Shown here piece by piece: positions 57,780 through 64,000 of a stretch of DNA of 64,000 nucleotides. The notes below the pieces were generated by a model that ran no database searches, had not been told where the DNA came from, and saw only the letters and a list, made by a program, of their open reading frames with translations. Position 1 is the stretch's first letter, and every line of letters starts with the position of its first letter. The translations under genes were made by a program, and so were the position numbers. Location: the NCBI RefSeq assembly GCF_946480305.1, contig NZ_CAMLJQ010000007.1, forward strand, positions 62,001 through 126,000, read 5' to 3'. The DNA is from an uncultured Caldimonas sp. (GTDB lineage: Bacteria; Pseudomonadota; Gammaproteobacteria; Burkholderiales; Burkholderiaceae).

Positions 57780-58898
57780 ATGCAATTACTGCAGCTCGTC
57801 CAGGACCAGGTGCGACTCGGCATTCCCTTGCCATGGGGCATCCGCGATGCGCACGGCAAGCTCCTGCTGGCGCGGGGTCAGGTGTTGACCAACCAGGCGC
57901 AGATGGACGCTCTGCTGTCGCGAGGGGCCTTCGTCGACGAAGAGGAAATGAAGGCGGTGCGACGACGCGAGGCCGACGCCCCGTCGGAAAACCTCTTCGG
58001 CATGTGGGAGCACCTGCTGATGCGGCTCGCGCATGTGCTGCGCTCGTCGACGACGCAGGCGAACTTCCCGGGCGCCGTCGATGAACTGGCGCGTGCCCTG
58101 ATCGACCTGGCACGACGCGATGCCGACATCGGCATCTACCTCGTGCTGCGACAGGACCCGAACCGGCATGCGCTCTATGGCGTCACCCATTCCGTGCACG
58201 TGGCGCTGGTGTGCCTGCTGATGGGGCAAAGGCTGGGATGGGGCGACGCGCGCGTGCTCACGCTCGTCAAGGCCGCCTTGACAATGAACATCGCGATGAT
58301 CGACCTGCAAGGCAGGCTTGCCGCACAGTCGATGCCGCTCACCGAAAACCAGCAGGCCGAGGTCCGGGCACATCCGCTGGCCGGCGTGCAGATGCTGAGC
58401 GCCGCGGGGGTGGACGATCAGGAATGGTTGCAGGCGGTGGCCCAGCACCACGAGCTCCCGGGCGGCAGCGGCTACCCCCACGCGTTGGCACAGGTGTCCG
58501 AACTCGCCTGCGCATTGAGGCATGCCGATGTCTTCACGGCGAAGATCAGCCTGCGCGCGGGTCGCCCGGCGTTGCCTGCCAACCATGCAGCGCGCGAGTT
58601 GTTCATGGAAGGGCAGGGCGACGCGCTGGCTTCCGCCCTGATCAAGGAGTTCGGGATCTATCCGCCTGGCTGCTTCGTGAAGCTGCTGTCCGGAGAGACG
58701 GCCGTCGTGGTACGCCGCGGCACCAACGCGAACGCTCCGTTGGTCGCCTGCCTGACCAACCGGACCAGCGACGCGCTGGCGGAACCCGTGCGTCGCGATA
58801 CCTCCCAGCGCGAATACGCCATCGTCGGCATCGTGCCCGACAAGAACGTGCTGGTGCGGGTGCCGGCCGAAAAGCTGTACGGCTTCAGGCAGGTGTGA
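57780..58898 (+). CDS. HD-GYP-like protein with degenerate HD site
   Basis: A 372-residue protein. The N-terminal 115 residues resemble the DUF3391-like segment found before HD-GYP domains. The remainder follows the HD-GYP pattern: HSVHVALVCLLMGQRLGW, HHELPGGSGYP and ALRHADVFTAKISLR. The HD dyad position, HDIGK in active c-di-GMP phosphodiesterases, reads M169-N170-IAM, so catalysis is doubtful. It may bind c-di-GMP or partner proteins instead. The ATG is preceded by a strong GGAGGAGG ribosome site, so longer in-frame starts were not used. Confidence 0.8.
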   Translation: MQLLQLVQDQVRLGIPLPWGIRDAHGKLLLARGQVLTNQAQMDALLSRGAFVDEEEMKAVRRREADAPSENLFGMWEHLLMRLAHVLRSSTTQANFPGAVDELARALIDLARRDADIGIYLVLRQDPNRHALYGVTHSVHVALVCLLMGQRLGWGDARVLTLVKAALTMNIAMIDLQGRLAAQSMPLTENQQAEVRAHPLAGVQMLSAAGVDDQEWLQAVAQHHELPGGSGYPHALAQVSELACALRHADVFTAKISLRAGRPALPANHAARELFMEGQGDALASALIKEFGIYPPGCFVKLLSGETAVVVRRGTNANAPLVACLTNRTSDALAEPVRRDTSQREYAIVGIVPDKNVLVRVPAEKLYGFRQV

Positions 58899-58913
58899 GG
58901 CGTTGCCGCCTCA
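58896..58913. repeat. Hairpin formed by the stop regions of two convergent genes
   Basis: TGAGGCG (58896-58902) and CGCCTCA (58907-58913) form a 7-bp perfect stem with loop TTGC. The TGA of the HD-GYP-like gene and the stop of gpmA are the outer ends of the arms. No T run follows on either strand. Confidence 0.4.
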
Positions 58914-59654
58914 GGCCTTGCCCTGGCTCGCCACCGCGGCCGCTGCCTTGGCTGCAGCTTCCGCATCGCCGAGGTAGTAGTGCTTGATCGGCTTGAGGTC
59001 GGCGTCGAGTTCGTACACGAGCGGGATGCCGTTCGGGATGTTGAGGCCGACGATGTCGTTGTCGGAGATGTTGTCGAGGTACTTCACCAGCGCGCGGATG
59101 CTGTTGCCGTGCGCAGCGATCACGATGCGCTTGCCGCTCTTGATGGCCGGTGCGATCGAGTCGTTCCAGAACGGCAGCACGCGCGCCACCGTGTCCTTCA
59201 GGCACTCGGTGAGAGGTACGTCCTCGGGGTTGAGCTTGGCGTAGCGCACGTCCTGGCGCTGGCCGCGCGGATCGTTCGCATCGAGCGCGGGCGGCGGCGT
59301 GTCGTAGCTGCGGCGCCAGATCAGCACCTGCTCGTCGCCGTACTGCTTGGCCATGTCGGCCTTGTTCAGGCCCTGCAGCGCGCCGTAGTGGCGCTCGTTC
59401 AGACGCCAGGAATGCACCACCGGCAGCCAGGTGCGGTCCATCTGGTCGAGCGTGTGCCACAGCGTCCAGATCGCGCGCTTCAGCACCGAGGTGTAGGCCA
59501 CGTCGAAGTCGTAGCCCTCGGCCTTCAGCAGGCGGCCGGCCTGCTTGGCCTGCTCGACGCCGGTGGGGGTGAGGTCGACGTCCGTCCAGCCCGTGAAACG
59601 GTTCTCCAGGTTCCAGGTGGACTCACCGTGGCGGATGAGCACGAGCTTGTACAT
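58911..59654 (-). CDS. gpmA: 2,3-bisphosphoglycerate-dependent phosphoglycerate mutase
   Basis: GpmA interconverts 3- and 2-phosphoglycerate in glycolysis and gluconeogenesis. The 247-residue protein starts [13 protein letters not shown] with the phospho-histidine at His9 (RHG), followed by [28 protein letters not shown] and the C-terminal [16 protein letters not shown] with the second catalytic His. An AGGAGG ribosome site precedes this ATG; a longer upstream start was rejected. It is divergent from the rhodanese gene. Confidence 0.96.
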   Translation of the reverse strand: MYKLVLIRHGESTWNLENRFTGWTDVDLTPTGVEQAKQAGRLLKAEGYDFDVAYTSVLKRAIWTLWHTLDQMDRTWLPVVHSWRLNERHYGALQGLNKADMAKQYGDEQVLIWRRSYDTPPPALDANDPRGQRQDVRYAKLNPEDVPLTECLKDTVARVLPFWNDSIAPAIKSGKRIVIAAHGNSIRALVKYLDNISDNDIVGLNIPNGIPLVYELDADLKPIKHYYLGDAEAAAKAAAAVASQGKA

Positions 59655-59692
59655 CGAAGACCTCCTGAGGTGTAGGTGCAGGCGTCGCTGCG

Positions 59693-59720
59693 TTGGCGGC
59701 AAAGCCCGGAATTCTATAAT
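59693..59720 (+). promoter_or_regulatory. Sigma-70 promoter of the rhodanese-grxC unit
   Basis: TTGGCG (59693-59698) and a perfect TATAAT (59715-59720) are 16 bp apart. Predicted transcription start is near 59727, about 37 bases before the GTG of the rhodanese gene. Confidence 0.7.
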
Positions 59721-59763
59721 CCGCGCCCGTTACAGACCCTCAACAATCGTTCGGGCCCACCAA

Positions 59764-60177
59764 GTGAAATTCTTCATCGACAACTGGATCCTCATCCTCG
59801 CGGCCTTCGTCTCCGGGGGCATGCTGGTGTGGCCTCTGGTCATGCGCGGCGGCCGTGCAGGCAGCGTGAGCGCCGCGCAGGCCGTGCACATGATCAACCG
59901 CGAGAAAGCCGTCGTCGTCGACGTCAGCGAACCGGCCGAATATGCCGCGGCCCACGTGGCCGGCTCGCGCAGCATCCCGTTCGGCGGTCTCGAGTCGTCG
60001 AAGGACCTGCCCTCCAACAAGGCCCTGCCGCTGATCCTGGTTTGCCCGACCGGCGCACGCGCATCGCGTGCTGCCGCTACGCTGCGCAAACTCGGCTACG
60101 AGAAGGCGGTGCCGCTGGCCGGCGGCCTGGCCGCGTGGCGCGAGGCCAACCTGCCGATCGAGAAGTCGGCCGCCTGA
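59764..60177 (+). CDS. Membrane-anchored rhodanese-like protein
   Basis: A 137-residue protein with one N-terminal membrane helix (about 8-27) and a single rhodanese domain. The active-site loop C94-P-T-G-A-R-A-S carries the sulphur-binding Cys, and DVSEPAEYAAAHVAGSRSIP is the usual entry motif. The exact role is not known; it resembles YibN. It starts with GTG. It is followed by grxC and secB, the same order as yibN-grxC-secB-gpsA in E. coli and relatives. Confidence 0.9.
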   Translation: MKFFIDNWILILAAFVSGGMLVWPLVMRGGRAGSVSAAQAVHMINREKAVVVDVSEPAEYAAAHVAGSRSIPFGGLESSKDLPSNKALPLILVCPTGARASRAAATLRKLGYEKAVPLAGGLAAWREANLPIEKSAA

Positions 60178-60191
60178 CGAGAGGACTGCGC

Positions 60192-60455
60192 ATGCAACCC
60201 GTGAAGATGTACACGACGCTGGTCTGCCCCTACTGCCAGCGCGCGAAGATGCTGCTGAAGCAGCGGGGCGTCGCGGAGATCGAAGAGATCCGCATCGACG
60301 TCGACCCGGCCCAGCGCGAGACGATGATGAACATCACCGGGCGCCGCACGGTGCCGCAGATCTTCATTGGCGAGACGCACGTGGGCGGTTGCGACGATCT
60401 CATCGCCCTCGACCAGCGCGGCGGCCTGATGCCGCTGCTCCAGGGCCAGGCCTGA
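60192..60455 (+). CDS. grxC: Glutaredoxin 3
   Basis: GrxC is a glutathione-dependent dithiol reductase that can serve as electron donor to ribonucleotide reductase. The 87-residue protein has the active site CPYC (Cys12 to Cys15), the TVPQIFIG cis-proline segment and GGCDDLIALD. It is 14 bases after the rhodanese gene and cotranscribed with it, and a terminator-like hairpin follows. Confidence 0.95.
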   Translation: MQPVKMYTTLVCPYCQRAKMLLKQRGVAEIEEIRIDVDPAQRETMMNITGRRTVPQIFIGETHVGGCDDLIALDQRGGLMPLLQGQA

Positions 60456-60510
60456 GGCCTTACAACCCCGCACCGGGCGGTCACCCGGCTCGGCCATAAT
60501 GCGCCGTTGC

Positions 60511-60540
60511 AGCCCGCACCACTCTCGGTTGCGGGCTTTT
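60511..60540 (+). terminator. Hairpin between grxC and secB
   Basis: The 8-bp stem AGCCCGCA/TGCGGGCT (60511-60518 with 60530-60537) has an 11-nt loop and runs into TTTT, CG and TTT. It probably ends the rhodanese-grxC transcript. A CATAAT -10-like element lies just upstream at 60495-60500 without a good -35, so the hairpin could also lie in a secB leader. Confidence 0.55.
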
Positions 60541-60563
60541 CGTTTGAGGAAGACAGACACACC

Positions 60564-61034
60564 ATGGCCGAACAAGACAACTCCCCCGTGTTCCAGATCC
60601 AGCGCGTCTACGTGAAGGACCTGTCGCTCGAGCAGCCGAACTCGCCGCAGATCCTGCTGGAACAGGAGCAGCCCAAGGTCGACATCAACCTCGGCCTGGA
60701 AGCGCAACCGGTCGCCGACGGCATCTTCGAGGTCTGCGTGGTCGCCACCGTGCACACCAAGATCAAGGACAAGACGCTGTTCCTCGTCGAGGCCAAGCAG
60801 GCCGGCATCTTCGAGATCCGCAACATTCCCGAAGACCAGATGAACCCGATCATCGGCATCGCCTGCCCGCAGATCGTCTACCCGTACCTGCGCGCCGTCG
60901 TGGCCGACATCGTCACGCGTGCCGGCTTCCCGCCGGTCCACCTGGCCGAAGTGAACTTCCAGGCCATGTACGAGGCGCAGCAGCAACAGCAGCAGGGCGC
61001 CAACGGCGGCTCGCCCATCATCACCAACGCCTGA
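60564..61034 (+). CDS. secB: Protein-export chaperone SecB
   Basis: SecB keeps preproteins unfolded and delivers them to SecA. The 156-residue protein is of normal length, with [21 protein letters not shown], the acidic-hydrophobic core ([14 protein letters not shown]) and the [17 protein letters not shown]-terminal part. The ATG gives MAEQDN; an upstream in-frame start would begin in the hairpin loop. secB-gpsA order is conserved. Confidence 0.96.
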   Translation: MAEQDNSPVFQIQRVYVKDLSLEQPNSPQILLEQEQPKVDINLGLEAQPVADGIFEVCVVATVHTKIKDKTLFLVEAKQAGIFEIRNIPEDQMNPIIGIACPQIVYPYLRAVVADIVTRAGFPPVHLAEVNFQAMYEAQQQQQQGANGGSPIITNA

Positions 61035-61051
61035 CGTCACCCGGTGCCCCG

Positions 61052-62032
61052 ATGAACATCACCGTTCTGGGGGCCGGTGCATGGGGCACGGCGCTGGCCA
61101 TCAGCACGGCGCCGCGTCACGCCACCGTGCTGTGGGCGCGCGATGCCTCGCAGGTGCAGCAGATGCAGGCCACGCGGCGCAACGAGCGTTATCTGCGCGA
61201 TGTGGCGTTGCATCCGGCATTGCAGCTCTCGTCCGACCTGCCCGCTGCCCTGGCCCACGCGGCCGAAGGGCTCCTCGTGATCGCCACGCCGATGGCGGCG
61301 TTGCGCGCGATGCTGCAAGCGCTGCCCGAGCAGGCGCGCGTGTGGTGGTTGTGCAAAGGGTTCGAGGCCGGCAGCGGACGGCTCGGGCACGAGGTGGCAC
61401 GCGAGGTGCGGCCGCTGGCGCGCGCAGGCGTGCTCTCCGGTCCGAGCTTCGCGCTCGAGGTAGCGCGCGGCCTGCCGACGGCCCTTGTCGCTGCCAGCGC
61501 CGATGCGGAACTTGCCGAAGCGGCCGTCCAGGCCCTGCACACCGACACGTTGCGCGTCTACACCTCGACCGACCCGGCCGGCGTGGAGGTGGGCGGCGCC
61601 GTGAAGAACGTGCTGGCCATCGCCACCGGCATTGCCGACGGCATGGGCCTGGGCCTCAATGCACGTGCAGCACTCATCACGCGGGGCCTGGCTGAAATGA
61701 CGCGGCTCGGCCTGGCGCTCGGGGCCCGGCCGGAGACCTTCATGGGCCTCAGCGGCCTCGGCGACCTGGTGCTCACCGCCACGGGCGACCTGTCGCGCAA
61801 TCGGCAGGTGGGCCTGAAGCTCGCCACCGGCGAGCCGTTGGCGCAGATCCTCGCCGAGTTGGGTCATGTGGCCGAAGGCGTCTACAGCGCGCCCACCGTG
61901 TTGCGGCGTGCCCAGGAGCGCGGTGTCGAGATGCCGATCACCGAAGCGGTGGTGAACGTGCTCGATGGCCGCTTCTCGCCGCGGCAAGGGCTGGAGTACC
62001 TGATGGGCCGCAACTCACGCTCGGAATGGTGA
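61052..62032 (+). CDS. gpsA: Glycerol-3-phosphate dehydrogenase [NAD(P)+]
   Basis: GpsA makes sn-glycerol 3-phosphate from dihydroxyacetone phosphate for phospholipid synthesis. The 326-residue protein starts with the NAD(P) motif [13 protein letters not shown] and has [17 protein letters not shown], the catalytic-lysine region [13 protein letters not shown] and [20 protein letters not shown]. Length is normal. It is 17 bases after secB. Confidence 0.96.
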   Translation: MNITVLGAGAWGTALAISTAPRHATVLWARDASQVQQMQATRRNERYLRDVALHPALQLSSDLPAALAHAAEGLLVIATPMAALRAMLQALPEQARVWWLCKGFEAGSGRLGHEVAREVRPLARAGVLSGPSFALEVARGLPTALVAASADAELAEAAVQALHTDTLRVYTSTDPAGVEVGGAVKNVLAIATGIADGMGLGLNARAALITRGLAEMTRLGLALGARPETFMGLSGLGDLVLTATGDLSRNRQVGLKLATGEPLAQILAELGHVAEGVYSAPTVLRRAQERGVEMPITEAVVNVLDGRFSPRQGLEYLMGRNSRSEW

Positions 62033-62058
62033 GTACTGCAGGAGCGAAGGAGATCTCA

Positions 62059-63030
62059 GTGCAACGTCGAGACGTATTGAAGGCGGCCGCAGCGGGTGCT
62101 GTGGCGCTGGCCTTGCCGGCACACGCGCAACCGTGGCCCGCGCGTTCGATCAAGCTGGTGGTGCCGTTCCCACCCGGCAGTTCGCCGGACCTGATCGCCC
62201 GCGTGATCTCCGAGCCGCTCGCGGTCTCGCTCGGGCAGCCGATCGTCGTCGAGAACCGCGCAGGTGCGGGCGGCAACATCGGCACCGGCGTGGTGGCGAA
62301 AGCGCCGGCCGACGGCTACACGCTGCTGTTCACGATCCAGGGTCCGCTCGTCACCGCGCCGATGCTGAGCAAGAGCCTGCCCTACGACCCTGCGAAGGAG
62401 CTCGCGCCGGTCTCGCTGGTGGCGACCAGCCCGAACGTGCTCGTGGTGTCGCCGCAGCTCGGCGTCGACACGCTCGCCGACTTCGTCCGCGTGGCGAAGG
62501 AGCGCAAGGGTCAGTTGAACTACGGATCGGTCGGCAACGGCAGTGCATCGCACCTCGCGATGGAACTCTTCAAGGCCCGTGCCGGTGTCGACCTCGTGCA
62601 CGTGCCCTACCAGGGCTTTCCGCAGGTGGTCAATGCCATCCTCGCCGGTCAGGTGCAGGCGGGCTTCATGGTGCCGGGCATTGCCATGGGGCAGGTGCGC
62701 GCCGGCAAGCTGAAGGCCCTGGGCGTGACCACGCTGGGACGCAGCAGCGCACTGCCCGAGATGCCGACGTTCGCGGAACTGGGCTATCCGGGCTTCGAAG
62801 CCATCTCGTGGCAGGCGGTGCTGGCACCGGCTGGCACGCCCAAGCCCGTGATCGAGCGGCTCAGCCGCGAGCTGGTGCGCATCATCAAGAGCGACGACGT
62901 GCGCGGCAAGATGCTCACGCAGTACTTCAGCGCTGCGGGTACCGCGCCCGAGGCGCTGGCCAACCTGATGAAAACCGAACGCGAAAGCTGGGGCCGGGTG
63001 ATCAAGGCCGCCGGCGTGCAGCCCGAATAA
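62059..63030 (+). CDS. Bug-family tripartite tricarboxylate transporter substrate-binding protein
   Basis: A 323-residue periplasmic solute-binding protein. The signal peptide (residues 1-24) begins MQRRDVLKAAAAG, which has a twin-arginine look, and ends in AHAQ. The mature part starts with the Bug pattern IKLVVPFPPGSSPDLIARV and has the NRAGAGGNIGTGVVAKAPADGYTL segment. The GTG start is preceded by AAGGAG; an ATG inside the end of gpsA was rejected. No TctA or TctB membrane genes are adjacent, as is usual for orphan Bug proteins. Ligand is unknown. Confidence 0.88.
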   Translation: MQRRDVLKAAAAGAVALALPAHAQPWPARSIKLVVPFPPGSSPDLIARVISEPLAVSLGQPIVVENRAGAGGNIGTGVVAKAPADGYTLLFTIQGPLVTAPMLSKSLPYDPAKELAPVSLVATSPNVLVVSPQLGVDTLADFVRVAKERKGQLNYGSVGNGSASHLAMELFKARAGVDLVHVPYQGFPQVVNAILAGQVQAGFMVPGIAMGQVRAGKLKALGVTTLGRSSALPEMPTFAELGYPGFEAISWQAVLAPAGTPKPVIERLSRELVRIIKSDDVRGKMLTQYFSAAGTAPEALANLMKTERESWGRVIKAAGVQPE

Positions 63031-63035
63031 CGGCC

Positions 63036-63506
63036 TCAGGAACCGCCCGCGTAGCCGTTTTGCCGCCAGGCCTCGAACACCGCGATCGCCACGGTGTTCG
63101 AGAGGTTGAGGCTGCGCTGACCGGGGCGCATCGGAAGGCGTATGCGTTGCGCCGTCGGGAACGATTCGCGCAACGCCGGCGCGAGGCCGCGAGTTTCGGA
63201 GCCGAACACGAACCAGTCCCCAGGCTGCCAGCCCACCTCGGCGAAGGGGCGGCTGCCATGCGTGGTGAACGCGAACATGCGTCCGGGCTCGGGGCGCTGC
63301 GACTGGACGAAGGCCTCCCACGAGGCATGACGCTGCACGTCGGCGTACTCGTGGTAGTCGAGGCCGGCGCGCCGCATCAGGCGGTCCTCCATCGAAAAGC
63401 CGAGCGGCTCCACGAGGTGGAGTTCGCACCCGGTGTTGGCAGCCAGCCGTATCACGTTGCCCGTGTTGGGCGGGATCTCGGGTTCGACGAGGACGATGCG
63501 GAACAT
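63036..63506 (-). CDS. trmL: tRNA (cytidine/uridine(34)-2'-O)-methyltransferase TrmL
   Basis: TrmL methylates the wobble ribose of leucine tRNAs. The 156-residue SPOUT-fold protein shows VEPEIPPNTGNVIRLAANTG at the N-terminus, FVFGSETRGL, and the knot segment RLPMRPGQRSLNLSNTVAI. It converges on the Bug gene with only five bases between stops. It lies downstream of comF on the minus strand. Confidence 0.95.
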   Translation of the reverse strand: MFRIVLVEPEIPPNTGNVIRLAANTGCELHLVEPLGFSMEDRLMRRAGLDYHEYADVQRHASWEAFVQSQRPEPGRMFAFTTHGSRPFAEVGWQPGDWFVFGSETRGLAPALRESFPTAQRIRLPMRPGQRSLNLSNTVAIAVFEAWRQNGYAGGS

Positions 63507-63528
63507 GGGCCGCGATTATCGGCGCGCG

Positions 63529-64000
63529 TCAATCCAGCGGCGTGCGGGTCACGACCCAGACCTGAACGGCGGCGGCACCGGCCTGCAGCAGGACGCGGCT
63601 CAGCTCACCGGCGGTCGCGCCCGTCGTCATGACGTCGTCGATCAACGCAATGTTCTTCCCCTGCAGCGCACCAAGCTCGCGGGGCTCCGCCGCAAACGCG
63701 CCACGCAGGTTGGACTGGCGTTGCTCCAGCGTGAGGCCCAGTTGATGACCGGTGTCGCGCAGCCGCAGCAGCAGATCGGCGCGGGCGGGAACCTGGAGCG
63801 CGCGTGCAAGCCGCCGCGCCAGTTCCCAGGCCTGGTTGTAGCCGCGTTCAGCCAGACGCGACGGCGACAGTGGAGTCGGCACGATCAATTCCGCCTGCGG
63901 GCGCGCCTTCTCGCTGCGCCGCAGCGTCACGAGCATGCGTTGTGCAAGGGGCTCGGCGAGGTCCAGTTCGGAGTCGAACTTGAGTGCCGTGACCAGGCGG
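63529..64000 (-). CDS. ComF-family phosphoribosyltransferase-like protein (5' end outside window)
   Basis: The frame is open to the right edge, so the start is missing; about 156 codons are visible. Recognised ComF features are VTALKFDSE near the edge, VPTPLSPSRLAERGYNQAWELA and the PRPP-type loop IALIDDVMTTGATAGEL. ComF proteins are linked to DNA uptake in competent bacteria, but related proteins (GntX) occur widely. The N-terminal zinc-finger region expected of the family lies outside the window. Confidence 0.88.
   Translation of the reverse strand, partial: RLVTALKFDSELDLAEPLAQRMLVTLRRSEKARPQAELIVPTPLSPSRLAERGYNQAWELARRLARALQVPARADLLLRLRDTGHQLGLTLEQRQSNLRGAFAAEPRELGALQGKNIALIDDVMTTGATAGELSRVLLQAGAAAVQVWVVTRTPLD

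Noticed and set aside
62026..62058. ATG at 62026 as the start of the Bug protein
   Set aside because: It lies within the end of gpsA and would put 11 nonhydrophobic residues before the signal peptide; GTG at 62059 has an AAGGAG site and gives a clean signal.

Overview
The window is GC-rich, densely coded chromosomal DNA with no insertion sequences, phage genes, CRISPR arrays or regions of foreign composition. Gene content and order (lolB-ispE-tRNAGln-prs-rplY-pth, pilSR-ampD, a hemL-thiD-like-rubredoxin-pilGHIJ-chpA run, pyrR-pyrB-pseudo-pyrC, a Bug-type solute-binding protein) point to a betaproteobacterium of the order Burkholderiales, most likely in the Rubrivivax/Leptothrix/Caldimonas neighbourhood. 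The genus is inferred from remembered gene order and not tested by alignment.

Layout. 1-5.1 kb: end of a TPR protein, lolB, ispE, tRNA-Gln, prs, rplY, pth and a small exported protein. 5.1-10 kb: ferredoxin, coaD and rsmD on the minus strand, then ftsY, a DUF2726 protein and ffh, so both SRP GTPases are present. 10-15.2 kb: a ypjD-like membrane protein, a PP0621-like protein, the pilS/pilR two-component pair and ampD. 15.2-20.8 kb: the class Ia ribonucleotide reductase genes nrdA and nrdB, preceded by a promoter flanked and overlapped by two NrdR-type boxes, then a lysine/alanine-rich histone H1-like protein. 20.8-32.7 kb: a YggU protein, then a long minus-strand block with a PfkB kinase, a DUF3426 protein, prmA, accC, accB, aroQ, a TlpA-like thioredoxin, an unknown protein, mtgA, aroE, a TonB-like protein and an RNB exoribonuclease. 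32.7-39.9 kb: a YqiA-like esterase, a large zinc metalloprotease lipoprotein, mpl, hemL and a ThiD-like kinase. 40-51.5 kb: a 57-residue rubredoxin followed by the chemosensory operon pilG-pilH-pilI-pilJ-chpA and a GGDEF protein. 51.5-64 kb: photolyase, yqgE, ruvX, pyrR, pyrB, a degenerate dihydroorotase, plsC, an HD-GYP-like protein, gpmA, rhodanese, grxC, secB, gpsA, a Bug protein, trmL and the start of a comF gene that runs off the window.

How the parts fit. Most genes are core housekeeping (translation, SRP and SecB targeting, fatty-acid and aromatic synthesis, pyrimidine synthesis, murein recycling). The accessory theme is surface motility: PilS/PilR is the expected regulator of pilin transcription, the Chp system is the expected controller of pilus behaviour, and a predicted diguanylate cyclase sits directly behind chpA. 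No wholly new system was found. The best leads are the nrdA control region, an uncharacterised palindrome upstream of the rubredoxin/Chp operon, the phosphotransfer-site pattern of ChpA, and three enzyme-family members whose expected catalytic residues are replaced.
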